Source: an uncultured Clostridia bacterium (GTDB lineage: Bacteria > Bacillota > Clostridia > Oscillospirales > CAG-272). From it: 39,488 nucleotides of DNA. Under the pieces are notes generated by a model, which did no database searches, was not told where the DNA came from, and saw nothing but the letters and a program-made list of their open reading frames with translations. The first letter of the stretch is position 1, and the number at the start of each line of letters is the position of its first letter. The stretch is taken from contig CANQPT010000015.1 in assembly GCA_947625805.1 (NCBI GenBank), positions 1-39,488 of the forward strand, in the 5' to 3' direction. The translations under genes were made by a program, and so were the position numbers. Positions 31,523-39,057 of the stretch are shown one piece after another.

Positions 31523-31553
31523 AAAAAACCACCGTCCTTTCTTTCTATCTCCT

Positions 31554-31562
31554 ATCATAGCA
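31554..31562 (-). promoter_or_regulatory. Extended -10 promoter of the ABC exporter
   Basis: TGCTATGAT (TGn plus -10 TATGAT) lies on the minus strand, with the start about 25 bases before the 38-codon ORF. The -35 region is weak. Confidence 0.5.
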
Positions 31563-31563
31563 C

Positions 31564-31593
31564 AAAAATTCGTCCCCGTTTTGTTTCGGGGAC
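31564..31593 (-). terminator. Intrinsic terminator between the two-component operon and the ABC exporter
   Basis: GTCCCCG and CGGGGAC flank an eight-base loop; GAATTTTT follows on the minus strand. The region between it and the kinase gene (31594-31759) holds the palindromic repeat but no gene. Confidence 0.75.
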
Positions 31594-31710
31594 CAATCGC
31601 CGTTTCCGGGTGATGAATTGCAGATTCAAAAATCGATGATTCAATCGGCGCGAATAAAAAAGACGTGAAAACGCAGAAATCCTTTGCGGATTTCAGATTT
31701 TCAACAACTC

Positions 31711-31742
31711 CTTTCCGGCGGAAATTGGCCGACCGGCCGCCG
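31711..31742. repeat. Short palindromic repeat, copy 2 (copy 1 at 5175-5206)
   Basis: This 32-base element differs from copy 1 at three sites, two of them a compensatory base-pair swap (T-A to G-C) in the internal hairpin. It sits 18 bases downstream of the kinase gene's stop, as copy 1 does for oppF. Confidence 0.55.
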
Positions 31743-31759
31743 TGACGCATTGATTTACC

Positions 31760-32422
31760 TCATATTTGCGGCAAAAGTATTTCGGTGGTAAACGCTCCAT
31801 CTTCGCTGTTGCGGCTGATATAGCCGTCCAGACGCTCTACGATCGCGTCGATGCGAACAAGTCCAAAGCCGTGGCCGTCTCCCTTGGTGGTACGAAAGCG
31901 CTTTCCCTCTTTTTTCAGTTTCTTTCCGGCGGTAAAGTTGGTAAAAGAAAGGTACAACTGCGTATTTTTCATATCCATATACACCCGGATCACCCGTTTC
32001 TCCTCCGGGAGTTTCATACTGGCCTCGATCGCGTTGTCAAACAAATTGCCGATGATACAGCAAAGATCGATCTCGGAGGTTTTCAGTCCCAGCGGAATGT
32101 GCGCGTCCGCGACCACCTCGATATGCCTTGCCTTTGCCAGCGAAATTTTGGAGTTCAAGATCGCGTCGGTCATGGGGTTTCCCGTCTTGATGACCGTATC
32201 GACCGTGGTCAGATCCTCGTCCAAAAGGTCAAGATATCGCTTGATGGCCTCCCAGTCCTCCACGGCGGCATAAGCCTTCATGGTCCCGATGTGATTTCGG
32301 TAGTCGTGCCGCCAGCCACGGATCTGCCGGTACATATTGTCCACTTCACGGTAATGAGTCTCGATCAGTTCCCGCTGGTAGGACTCGAGTTTTTTGTCTA
32401 TTTTTTTCGAAAAGAACCCCAT
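31760..32422 (-). CDS. Soluble GHKL sensor histidine kinase (AgrC-like catalytic core only)
   Basis: The 220-residue protein has an N-terminal helix of about 35 residues, then an H-box around His39 (GWRHDYRNHIG), an N-box (IIGNLFDNAIEA) and a G-box (GDGHGFGLVRI). It therefore has a complete HATPase domain and phospho-acceptor helix of the AgrC/SpoOB-like type. Such kinases normally carry five to seven membrane spans; none is present here and the start codon is well supported by AGGTGA, which overlaps the response-regulator stop. Its input must therefore be cytoplasmic or come from a partner protein. The neighbouring PP-loop and ParB-like proteins are candidates by position. It is last in a coupled four-gene operon. 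Confidence 0.87.
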   Translation of the reverse strand: MGFFSKKIDKKLESYQRELIETHYREVDNMYRQIRGWRHDYRNHIGTMKAYAAVEDWEAIKRYLDLLDEDLTTVDTVIKTGNPMTDAILNSKISLAKARHIEVVADAHIPLGLKTSEIDLCCIIGNLFDNAIEASMKLPEEKRVIRVYMDMKNTQLYLSFTNFTAGKKLKKEGKRFRTTKGDGHGFGLVRIDAIVERLDGYISRNSEDGAFTTEILLPQI

Positions 32423-32425
32423 CGC

Positions 32426-33124
32426 TCACCTCATATTGATGATCGCCCGGTTGACGCTTTCGTAAGCGCCTCTGGGCAGAGGAATGGATGTGCCGTCGTA
32501 CAGCCTGATCCCGGTTTTGGTGACCCGGCCGATCCGGGTAAGATTGACGATGGCCGACCGGCTCACGCGGAAAAAGCGATCGTCAAGTTGCTTTTCCAAC
32601 TCGCCTAAAGTCATTTTTACCCGAAAATCCCCGGCGGCGTGGACGGTCACGTAATTGCCGAACACCTCGGCATAGCGGATCTGATAGATCGGGACGCGTA
32701 CCATCTCGCCGCCCATTTCAAGGCACAGGACTTTTTCGTTTTTGGCAAGTTTTTCCACAGCCCGGTCGAGCACGGAAAACAGTTTTTCCTCGCGGACCGG
32801 CTTGATCAGATAGTGGAGCGCCTCCACCTCGTATCCCTCGGAGATATAGTCGGAATAACCTGTGATGAACACGATCTGTACGGTATCGTTTTCCTGCCGC
32901 AGTTTTTTCGCCATGGTCACGCCGTCCATCGCGCCCATTTCAATATCGAGCAGCAAAATATCGTAATCACTTTGCTCCGCATAGTGAAACAGGAAACTTT
33001 CGGCGGATGCAAATGCGGCAATCTGCGCCGTATGCCCGGTGTTTTCCGCCCACCGGGACGCCAGAGCGGACAGATACTCTCTTTGTGTCTGTGAATCGTC
33101 GCAGACAGCAATTTTATAATTCAT
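32426..33124 (-). CDS. LytTR-type response regulator
   Basis: A receiver domain (residues 1-~125; CDD acidic pair, phospho-acceptor Asp60 in LLLDIEMG, FITGYSD, conserved lysine in YLIKPV) is joined to a LytTR DNA-binding domain (residues ~145-232; YAEVFGNYVTVH, FFRVSRSAIVNL, IPLPRGAYE). These regulators bind direct repeats upstream of targets and usually pair with GHKL kinases, which matches the next gene. The ATG at 33124 gives the normal MNYKIAVCDD beginning; the track's longer start is unsupported. The gene overlaps ibrB by 11 bases with only a weak SD, so it depends on coupling. Confidence 0.92.
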   Translation of the reverse strand: MNYKIAVCDDSQTQREYLSALASRWAENTGHTAQIAAFASAESFLFHYAEQSDYDILLLDIEMGAMDGVTMAKKLRQENDTVQIVFITGYSDYISEGYEVEALHYLIKPVREEKLFSVLDRAVEKLAKNEKVLCLEMGGEMVRVPIYQIRYAEVFGNYVTVHAAGDFRVKMTLGELEKQLDDRFFRVSRSAIVNLTRIGRVTKTGIRLYDGTSIPLPRGAYESVNRAIINMR

Positions 33125-33668
33125 GTTTTTCACTTTCAAACGGGTCCTCCCCCGGTTGCCATGCACGGCCGAACTTGACGTCACGGAAAAGTGCCGCAAG
33201 ACCCGTGATCTGCTTGAGCCGCAAAATTTCGTCTTTCTGCATTCCCAAATGCTTACAGATCCAATCGTCAGAACGCCCCAACTCGTGCAGCTCTTTAATA
33301 ATATTGCTCATTAAGTCCACGTCATGCGTGCCGCGCGCGCGATTGTGCCGCACAGTGCTCGCCATGCGGGAGGACAGCGGTTTGTCGATGACCGTGACCG
33401 GCAAAAGTCCACGTTCTCTCCGGTAAATATCCGGATAGTCCTTCATTACCCGCCAGCGGTGAAAGCCGTCCACGATCGCATAAAGATCCTTAGAGGCCTG
33501 ATAGTAACAGACGATCGGCATGGTGTATCCGTCCTCGCGGATACTGTCGTATAACAGTTTCATCTCCGGGGGCGCGATGTGATTGGGATTGTAGGTATTG
33601 GGCACGATCTTCTCAAAGGGAACGGCGATCACGCCGTACGCCGGGCTTGTCCACTCGTTATCTGCCAT
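33114..33668 (-). CDS. IbrB-like ParB/Sulfiredoxin-fold protein
   Basis: The N-terminal ParB-like nuclease fold (residues ~15-105) shows VPNTYNPNHIAP, LYDSIREDGYTMPIV, DGFHRWRV (the GxxR box) and the closing LPVTVIDKPL. The C-terminal helix-turn-helix-like part (NIIKELHELGRSDDWICKHLGMQKDEILRLKQITGL) resembles the ParB spacer. With the adjacent PP-loop protein this matches IbrA/IbrB pairs, known from E. coli as regulators of immunoglobulin-binding Eib proteins and seen near phage. The gene overlaps ibrA by 11 bases and the response regulator by 11 bases. GGAG lies nine bases before the ATG. Biochemical activity is unknown. Confidence 0.82.
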   Translation of the reverse strand: MADNEWTSPAYGVIAVPFEKIVPNTYNPNHIAPPEMKLLYDSIREDGYTMPIVCYYQASKDLYAIVDGFHRWRVMKDYPDIYRRERGLLPVTVIDKPLSSRMASTVRHNRARGTHDVDLMSNIIKELHELGRSDDWICKHLGMQKDEILRLKQITGLAALFRDVKFGRAWQPGEDPFESEKHEL

Positions 33669-34977
33669 GGGTCATTTCTCCGTATTTCTTTCTCAAATAG
33701 TCGATTCGTTTCTGCTCCTGACGGGTCGGGCCAAAGCCCATAAACCGGCAGGTGTGGTCGTTTTTCAAAATACAGTAGCACATACGCTTCCAGCTTGGAA
33801 TATCTCTTGTACTTTTGATATCGTCGGTGTGGTCCGGGATCTCGCCTATAAAGACCACCCGCGATTTTTTGTCTAACGTATAGTTGGACACCCCGTTGCG
33901 CCGCACGGCATAGCCGTGACCGATCAACTCTTCTATGGTCTGCTCGGACAAGCCCCCGCCCGTTTCGTGCCAGAAGCGGATGGAAGTATTGAATTTCTTG
34001 ATGTAATTGTTCCGGATGCGCCCCGGCAGCGTATCGAGCAAAAACTCGGTATAGGATTTCCAGGTGTGTCCTTCGGGCAGGGTCACACTGCGGTACCCCA
34101 TCGCTTTGGTCTTGCCGTAGATCGCGCCGAAATTCGCCCCGCGCACCCGGCCGACCAGTTTGGTCCAGATCTCCGGGTCGATCACGCGGTAGAGATTCAG
34201 GCTGTCCTTGGAATAATCGTTGAACGGAGAGGCCACCCGCATCTGCGACAGTTTTAATCCCGCCTTATAATACAGGTCGTACAGCTGATTGTAGTCATAG
34301 CCGAATCGGCAGTTGGCCACCCACACGTCGGTGTCCGCCCAGTCATACAGCGGCGAGGCACAGTATACGTCTTTGAACTGCTCGGAAATCCAGCACTGCC
34401 CCGCATAGCCGTTTTTCTTATTGATAAAGCCGCTGTACCGCTGTAAGGATTCGTCCGAGCGCATTCCAAGCAGGCAGACGGTCTTTGCGCCGCCGTGAAG
34501 ATCCTTATACGAGCGGGCGAACTGCTTTGCCAGGTCCTCCTGATTCATCCGATAGCGGTAATGGGAGAAAGGTCTTTCCAGATTGATCACATAGGGATAG
34601 TCCGGCATGGGGCGTACCCACAACTCTTTTTTTGTGTCGTCCCACGGGTACCAGTACATCTCATAGTTACTGAGCGCCGTGCGGGTGGCCATGGGCAGAC
34701 AAACCCAATACAACTCCGCCTCCCCCTCGAGTCGCTCAAAAGTGCGGGTGACAAACTCGGTGGTCACGGTGTACTGAGCTTCAAAATCCTGATGAAATAC
34801 CCCCACCGTTCGGTCGGGCGCATATTTGCGCCGGTAGTCCATCAAAAGATTCAAGAGCACTCCGCTGTCTTTTCCTCCGCTGAATGAAACGAAAATGTTT
34901 TCAAATTCCCGGAAGAGCAATGCAAAGCGATCCTGTAATGCCTCGTATACGTTTTGTTTGGTGTAGCGTTTGATCAT
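33658..34977 (-). CDS. IbrA-like PP-loop protein (PAPS reductase family)
   Basis: PP-loop ATP pyrophosphatases of the phosphoadenosine phosphosulfate reductase superfamily activate substrates by adenylation. The P-loop motif is SFSGGKDSGVLLNLL (residues ~31-45), followed by VFHQDFEAQY, a second conserved segment LLGMRSDESLQRY (~180) and YDWADTDVWVANCRFGYDYNQLYDLYYKAG. The C-terminal region has ADTDVW-type and cysteine-containing RMCYCILKNDHTC segments that could bind metal. It is 439 residues, longer than true CysH, and lacks the CysH ECGLH motif. The ATG has only a weak AGAG SD. It is first in the four-gene operon behind an extended -10 promoter. Its role is unclear. Confidence 0.85.
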   Translation of the reverse strand: MIKRYTKQNVYEALQDRFALLFREFENIFVSFSGGKDSGVLLNLLMDYRRKYAPDRTVGVFHQDFEAQYTVTTEFVTRTFERLEGEAELYWVCLPMATRTALSNYEMYWYPWDDTKKELWVRPMPDYPYVINLERPFSHYRYRMNQEDLAKQFARSYKDLHGGAKTVCLLGMRSDESLQRYSGFINKKNGYAGQCWISEQFKDVYCASPLYDWADTDVWVANCRFGYDYNQLYDLYYKAGLKLSQMRVASPFNDYSKDSLNLYRVIDPEIWTKLVGRVRGANFGAIYGKTKAMGYRSVTLPEGHTWKSYTEFLLDTLPGRIRNNYIKKFNTSIRFWHETGGGLSEQTIEELIGHGYAVRRNGVSNYTLDKKSRVVFIGEIPDHTDDIKSTRDIPSWKRMCYCILKNDHTCRFMGFGPTRQEQKRIDYLRKKYGEMTHGR

Positions 34978-35018
34978 TTATACTCTTTTTTTCCATAATT
35001 TTACAGATTTCGCCTTTT

Positions 35019-35027
35019 ATTATAGCA
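35019..35027 (-). promoter_or_regulatory. Extended -10 promoter of the ibrA-ibrB-lytTR-kinase operon
   Basis: TGC-TATAAT lies on the minus strand about 35 bases before the ibrA ATG; the -35 is poor. LytTR-type direct repeats could not be confirmed by eye. Confidence 0.55.
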
Positions 35028-35036
35028 GAAATCCGC

Positions 35037-35091
35037 AAAAAAATCCACCCCTGACCGTTCCGGGTCGAGGGGCGGATTCTATTCTTTTTTT
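35037..35091. terminator. Bidirectional-looking terminator after the zinc ABC operon
   Basis: AATCC-CCCCT pairs with AGGGG-GGATT (35042-35078) with single mismatches, and T-runs lie on both sides (seven T on the minus strand, seven on the plus). It most likely ends the minus-strand zinc transporter transcript. The 35092-35157 gap shows nothing further. Confidence 0.78.
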
Positions 35092-35157
35092 CGCGCGTTT
35101 TCCGGATTCCCGCATTTCCGGCGGAACGCTCAGAAAGACCGCAGAGTAGCATCCCGC

Positions 35158-35985
35158 TCATTGTGCCCGCACGCGGCCGACCGAAAAGCAGACAAGGAAT
35201 GCCAGAAGATCGACGCACACCACCGTAGCGCCCGAGGGGGTGCCGAAGATCAGCGAAAAGAACATACCCGCCGCCGCACAGACCACGCTGATTGCCGCCG
35301 CGCAGATGATGACCGCGCGGAAAGAGCGAAAGAGCGACGTGGCACACAAGGTGGGAAAGACGATCAGCGCTGACACCAACAAAGCCCCTACCAGACGCAT
35401 GGCAATCACGATCACAACAGCCGCGGCCAGGGCAAGGCCTGTTTCCAGCGCCTCGGTATGCACGCCCGCCGCCCGCGCAAAGGCCGGATCAAAGGTAACG
35501 GCAAACAGCCTGTGATAAAAGCAGACAAACAGCGCGATCACCACCGCACACAGCGCCACGCACAACAGCACGTCCGAGCGGGAGAGCATCAAAATAGACG
35601 CCGAGCCGAACAGGGTCGTGCAGATATCCCCGCTGACATTGGCCGACACGGGAAAAAGATGCAATAAAAGATATCCGATGGCAAGGGCAGACACCGAAAG
35701 CATGGCGATGGCGGCGTCCCCCTGCATTTTCCGGGTGCGCAGGATAAAGAGGGCCGCGAGCATGGTCAGCGGCAGAGTCACGAGCATACTGTTTCCCGCC
35801 CCGCAGACCGCGCTGACCGCCATGGCGCCGAAAGCCGCGTGGGAAAGGCCGTCCCCGATCATGGAATATCGTTTGAGCACAAGAATCACGCCGAGAAGCG
35901 CCGCGCACAGGGCGATCAGCACTCCGACGATAAAGGCGTGACGGACAAAAGCAAATGAGAAATAATAGCGGATGCTGTCGATCAT
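35158..35985 (-). CDS. znuB: Zinc/manganese ABC transporter permease (ZnuB-like)
   Basis: This is the membrane subunit of an ABC-3 family metal importer. It has eight to nine hydrophobic helices, with the family blocks RYSMIGDGLSHAAFGAMAV, RKMQGDAAIAMLSVSALAIGYLLLH, GSASILMLSRSDVLL and IVIAMRLVGALLVSALIVFPTLCA. The ATG at 35985 overlaps the znuC stop by four bases (ATGA) and has AGGAGG seven bases upstream; the track starts 27 codons too early inside znuC. Length 275 is normal. It is the last gene of the operon. Confidence 0.91.
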   Translation of the reverse strand: MIDSIRYYFSFAFVRHAFIVGVLIALCAALLGVILVLKRYSMIGDGLSHAAFGAMAVSAVCGAGNSMLVTLPLTMLAALFILRTRKMQGDAAIAMLSVSALAIGYLLLHLFPVSANVSGDICTTLFGSASILMLSRSDVLLCVALCAVVIALFVCFYHRLFAVTFDPAFARAAGVHTEALETGLALAAAVVIVIAMRLVGALLVSALIVFPTLCATSLFRSFRAVIICAAAISVVCAAAGMFFSLIFGTPSGATVVCVDLLAFLVCFSVGRVRAQ

Positions 35986-36659
35986 TTCCGTTCCTCCTGT
36001 TCGGTCTGCAGATGGCTCATATACTGCTCTCTTGCGCCGAAAAAGGCTTCTTTTGCGTCGATGCAAAGAATGTGGGTCGCCTCCCGCAGGGCGGCGTGAG
36101 CGTCGTGAGAGATCATCAGGATGGTCACCCCCTGCCCGTGCAGAGTGCGCAGGGTGTCATACAGCCCGTCGGCGGCCTGGGCGTCCAGTGCGGCGGCAGG
36201 CTCGTCCAGAAGTAAGACCCGGTCGGCCGCACACAGCGCCCGGGCCAACAACACACGCTGTTGCTGGCCGCCGGACAGAGTGCGGTATCCCCGCCCCGCG
36301 ATCTCTGCAAGTCCCAGTTTTGCCATGGCGCGCTCGGCGCGCTCTTTGCTTTCGCGGGAATAAAAGAGCCCCGTGCGCGGGATGCACCCCGAGCGCACGA
36401 TCTCCCGCACCGATGCGGGGAAATCCTTTGCGGTAGCGTCCTGTTGAGGAAGATACCCGATCCCCTCCGCGGCAAATTCTATCGTTCCGCCTAACGGCTT
36501 TTGCAGGCCAAGCAGGGTTTTCATCAACGTGGTCTTGCCACTGCCGTTTTCACCCAGGATGCAGACATAGTCGCCCTCGTTCACTGAAAAGGAGAGCGGC
36601 GCACAGATCTGTCTGCCCTCGTAGCCCAAGATAAGATTTTCACAGGATAGACAAAACAT
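35982..36659 (-). CDS. znuC: Zinc/manganese ABC transporter ATP-binding protein (ZnuC-like)
   Basis: This is the ATPase of the metal importer. Walker A is GENGSGKTTLMKT, the Q-loop YLPQQD, the signature LSGGQQQRVLLARAL, Walker B VLLLDEPAAALD and the switch ISHD. Length 225 is normal. Its ATG overlaps the znuA stop by one base (TAATG). Confidence 0.93.
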   Translation of the reverse strand: MFCLSCENLILGYEGRQICAPLSFSVNEGDYVCILGENGSGKTTLMKTLLGLQKPLGGTIEFAAEGIGYLPQQDATAKDFPASVREIVRSGCIPRTGLFYSRESKERAERAMAKLGLAEIAGRGYRTLSGGQQQRVLLARALCAADRVLLLDEPAAALDAQAADGLYDTLRTLHGQGVTILMISHDAHAALREATHILCIDAKEAFFGAREQYMSHLQTEQEERK

Positions 36660-37600
36660 TATCCCAGCGCCTCCCGCAATGCTTCCAGATTTTTCTCCAT
36701 CAAAGAAAGATACGTTTCCCCCGTCGGGGGCGTAGATTGGATCGATTCAAGGGTCAGTACCGGCAGATCCCGCCCGGCGCTCTCGCACAAGGTGCGGGCA
36801 AGGGCGCCGTCTGAGGATTCGGTCACCAGCACGGCCCCCAATCCGCCCTCGCGCAACACTTCGGTCAAAGCCGCCACCGTAGCAAAACTCGCCTCAGTTT
36901 CGGCCGAGCAACCGGGGAAAGCGGCGTAGTAGGAAAGGCCGTACTCCTCCGTCAGATATAAAAAGGGAAAACGGTCGGCCACCAATATGGTATTCCCCGC
37001 CGCCCGGGCGCACATTTGCCGGTATTCCTCGTCTAAGGCAATCAGGCGGTTGCGATAGGCGGAACAATTCAAGCGGTAGTCGTTCTCCCCTGCGGGATTG
37101 ACCAGGCATAGCAAATCGCAAAGGCCCGAGCAGATCTCCTGCGCACAGACCGGGGAAAGCCAGACGTGCGCGTCATAGGCCGCCTGTTCGTCGCGGTCGT
37201 GCGCATGGCCGAAAATCCCCTCCCCGCTTTCGGTGAGCGGATGGGAAATGAGTTCGGTCAGGCGCACGATCCGCACGCCTTTCGCCGCGGCCATTGCCGC
37301 CGCATCCGCCTCCCAGCTTTCGCTTTCGGCGCCCAGACAGACAAAGACGGTCGCGTCGCAGACGGCCGCAAGATCGGCCGCCGTGGGCTGATAACTGTGG
37401 GGGTCTTCACCCGAATCTGCCAGCAGGTACACGCCCACCTCCCGGTCGGAGGCGGTCATCTGCAAGAGAAATTCATAGGGGGCATAGGTCGAGCACACGA
37501 TTCGAAACCGTTCGCCGTTTGCAGGTGCGCGCCCCGCGCAGCCGGTCAGCATCATAGAGGCAAGCAGAACCGCGCACAAAAGGGACAGTCTTCGCTTCAT
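36659..37600 (-). CDS. znuA: Zinc-binding lipoprotein (ZnuA-like, cluster A-I)
   Basis: This is the metal-capturing lipoprotein of the importer: signal peptide ending LTGC, then two lobes joined by a long helix. Metal ligands visible are His in DSGEDPHSYQPT (~residue 68) and His in DAHVWLSP (~150), with a short histidine-containing loop FGHAHDRDE (~134). Where ZnuA usually has a third histidine (HxAFxYL), this protein reads ADRFPFLYL, so that ligand is replaced. A related clostridial subgroup shows the same change. The ATG 37600 has GAAGGA eight bases upstream and overlaps the regulator stop by four bases; the ATG at 37609 lacks spacing to its SD. Specificity for zinc over manganese is inference. 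Confidence 0.88.
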   Translation of the reverse strand: MKRRLSLLCAVLLASMMLTGCAGRAPANGERFRIVCSTYAPYEFLLQMTASDREVGVYLLADSGEDPHSYQPTAADLAAVCDATVFVCLGAESESWEADAAAMAAAKGVRIVRLTELISHPLTESGEGIFGHAHDRDEQAAYDAHVWLSPVCAQEICSGLCDLLCLVNPAGENDYRLNCSAYRNRLIALDEEYRQMCARAAGNTILVADRFPFLYLTEEYGLSYYAAFPGCSAETEASFATVAALTEVLREGGLGAVLVTESSDGALARTLCESAGRDLPVLTLESIQSTPPTGETYLSLMEKNLEALREALG

Positions 37601-37986
37601 TTGCGGCATCCTTCACAGATCCCGTACAGCACGGTTTCCTCTCCGTCCACCGAGAACGCGCTGTTCCGTTTGATCATCTCGATCACCCGCTCGGAAACCG
37701 CGTCGTCGAGGTGCAGCAGCCGCCCGCAATCCCTGCACTTCATGTGCAGGTGGGCGTCGCAGTGCTCGCAGACCACCGCCTGATAGACCGATTTGTGTGA
37801 GCCGTCCGGCGCGTCAAAGCGCATGACCGCACCGCTTTTGACCAGTTCGGGCATACGGCGGTAGACTGTGCTGACCCCGACGCCGCCCGCAAGCGCCTGC
37901 GCGATCTGCCCCACCGTAAACTGCCGGTCGCTGTTCTTTCGCAACAGTCCCACGATCGCTTTTTTCTGTTCTGTATTATATTCCAT
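37597..37986 (-). CDS. zur: Fur-family metal regulator, probably zinc-sensing (Zur)
   Basis: A winged-helix domain (residues 1-~75; FTVGQIAQALAGGVGVSTVYRRMPELVKSGAV) is joined to a metal and dimer domain with CEHCDAHLHMKCRDCGRLLHL and a C-terminal CEGC, giving the structural zinc site and the HxH sensing site. It represses metal uptake when zinc is bound. Co-transcription with the zinc importer points to Zur rather than Fur or PerR. The length from ATG 37986 is 129 residues; the track's start adds 53 untranslated codons across the promoter. A perfect 17-bp palindromic operator lies 17 bases upstream of the start. Confidence 0.88.
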   Translation of the reverse strand: MEYNTEQKKAIVGLLRKNSDRQFTVGQIAQALAGGVGVSTVYRRMPELVKSGAVMRFDAPDGSHKSVYQAVVCEHCDAHLHMKCRDCGRLLHLDDAVSERVIEMIKRNSAFSVDGEETVLYGICEGCRK

Positions 37987-38002
37987 CGGTTTCCCGTCCG
38001 TT

Positions 38003-38019
38003 TTGAGAATGATTCTCAA
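38003..38019. promoter_or_regulatory. Fur/Zur-box operator (TTGAGAAT-G-ATTCTCAA)
   Basis: A perfect 8-1-8 palindrome containing TGAGAATGATTCTCA matches the 7-1-7 style of Fur-family operators. It lies just downstream of the -10 box, so a bound regulator would block initiation of the zur-znuACB operon (autoregulation). Confidence 0.85.
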
Positions 38020-38032
38020 TTTCTCCCGTACT

Positions 38033-38060
38033 ATTATACACATTTTTTTACATTTGTCAA
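38033..38060 (-). promoter_or_regulatory. SigA promoter of zur-znuACB
   Basis: TTGACA and TATAAT lie on the minus strand with a 16-bp spacer, immediately upstream of the operator palindrome. Confidence 0.85.
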
Positions 38061-38156
38061 TCCGTGCAATCATTTTCAGTAAGAAGAAAAGTCTGCGAAC
38101 ATTCCATACCGCCGCCCTTCGGTCGGAGTTTCGTCTTTTTTGCAATAAAAGCCAGA

Positions 38157-38183
38157 AAAATAGCTTTCCCCTTGAGGAGAAAG
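38157..38183 (-). terminator. Intrinsic terminator after the frameshifted remnant
   Basis: CTTTCTCC-TCAA-GGGGAAAG (8-bp stem) is followed by CTATTTTT on the minus strand. The 38061-38156 stretch between it and the zur promoter holds no gene. Confidence 0.7.
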
Positions 38184-38193
38184 TGCCGTTGCG

Positions 38194-38450
38194 TTACTGT
38201 CTGACGACCGCCTTCAGCCTTTCAGACAATGCGATCATGCGCGGGTTATAATGAAAGTCGGCAAAGGCTTTGGTCAAAGACCGCACACAGATGCACGATA
38301 CCTTTTCTTTCCGGTTTATGATCAGTCTGTTTTTCCGTTCTTCGATCCGGTCAAGCAGAGACACAGTGTAGTAGTAGAACGCCCCTTCCACAGCTTTATT
38401 GTCGGCCCTGCCAATGTCATGGCATCACCCGGTTTTGCCTGTTTTATCAT
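38194..38450 (-). pseudogene. Frameshifted small gene, unknown family
   Basis: An ATG at 38450 with a strong GGAGG SD opens a 42-codon frame (MIKQAKPGDAMTLA...) that ends at 38322. Continuing in another frame, the sequence encodes a longer coherent-looking stretch (ADNKAVEGAFYYYTVSLLDR ... SLTKAFADFHYN) down to 38194, which the track starts at GTG 38391. A terminator follows. A single frameshift between about 38410 and 38350 would join them into an 85-codon product. The first residues resemble the start of GNAT acetyltransferases (MIrkA...DA..la), but the rest does not. It could also be two overlapping genes or a sequencing error. Confidence 0.45.
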
Positions 38451-38509
38451 AATATGCCCTCCAAAAATCCCGATTTCACATTCAACTTTTCTCCTTGTCA
38501 AGAAGGAAG

Positions 38510-39004
38510 TTAAAGTGATTCTATTATTCCCACCGTTTGTTCCACACTTAAATCGGACACATCGACCTTTACTGTGTTGAGCGCAGCATAGAGCGGCAAC
38601 CGTTCTATGCTGCGAGTTATAACATCTTCTTGACGGATGCCCTCTTTAATATCTTTTTTCAACCGTTTAGCCAGTTCATCACGGTTGCAAATCAAAGATA
38701 ATGTTTTGACATCGCAGTTTGTTAAATCAAGGTTAGATAAAATATCGTTGATAATGCTTTGTTCATGCATAACCCAGCAAAAAATCACATTGTCATAAAC
38801 GGAGCAGTGTATGAAATTGTTCAGCAAATGGCAGATGTTATCTATAACTATCCGTTTTGTCTCAGCATTAACTTGAAACGGATTCGCATCCCAACACCAA
38901 TCCCCATCCAAAAACACCGCATTTTTAAGCTCTTTTTTCAGTCTCTGGCAAACGCTTGTCTTACCGACACCCATTGTTCCACCAATTAGATAAATTCGTT
39001 TCAT
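38510..39004 (-). CDS. P-loop nucleotide-kinase-like protein
   Basis: The 164-residue protein begins MKRIYLIGGTMGVGKTSVCQRLKKEL, with a Walker A loop GGTMGVGKT (residues 8-16), then VFLDGDWCWDANPF (a DGDW acidic motif near residue 36), as in AAA_18/AAA_33-type small kinases such as cytidylate or adenylate kinase relatives. The lid and base region (LICNRDELAKRLKKDIKEGIRQEDVITRSIERL) has the arginines expected there. The ATG 39004 has AGGGAG six bases upstream. The base composition is AT-rich compared with the zinc operon. Substrate is unknown. Confidence 0.8.
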   Translation of the reverse strand: MKRIYLIGGTMGVGKTSVCQRLKKELKNAVFLDGDWCWDANPFQVNAETKRIVIDNICHLLNNFIHCSVYDNVIFCWVMHEQSIINDILSNLDLTNCDVKTLSLICNRDELAKRLKKDIKEGIRQEDVITRSIERLPLYAALNTVKVDVSDLSVEQTVGIIESL

Positions 39005-39057
39005 CTCGAACTCCCTGAAAAATTCAAATTTTTCGCTGTGATCCACATATTGCCAGC

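Noticed and set aside
35161-36494. Several plus-strand ORFs across the zinc transporter genes
   Set aside because: Arg- and Ala-rich shadows of the GC-rich minus-strand genes.
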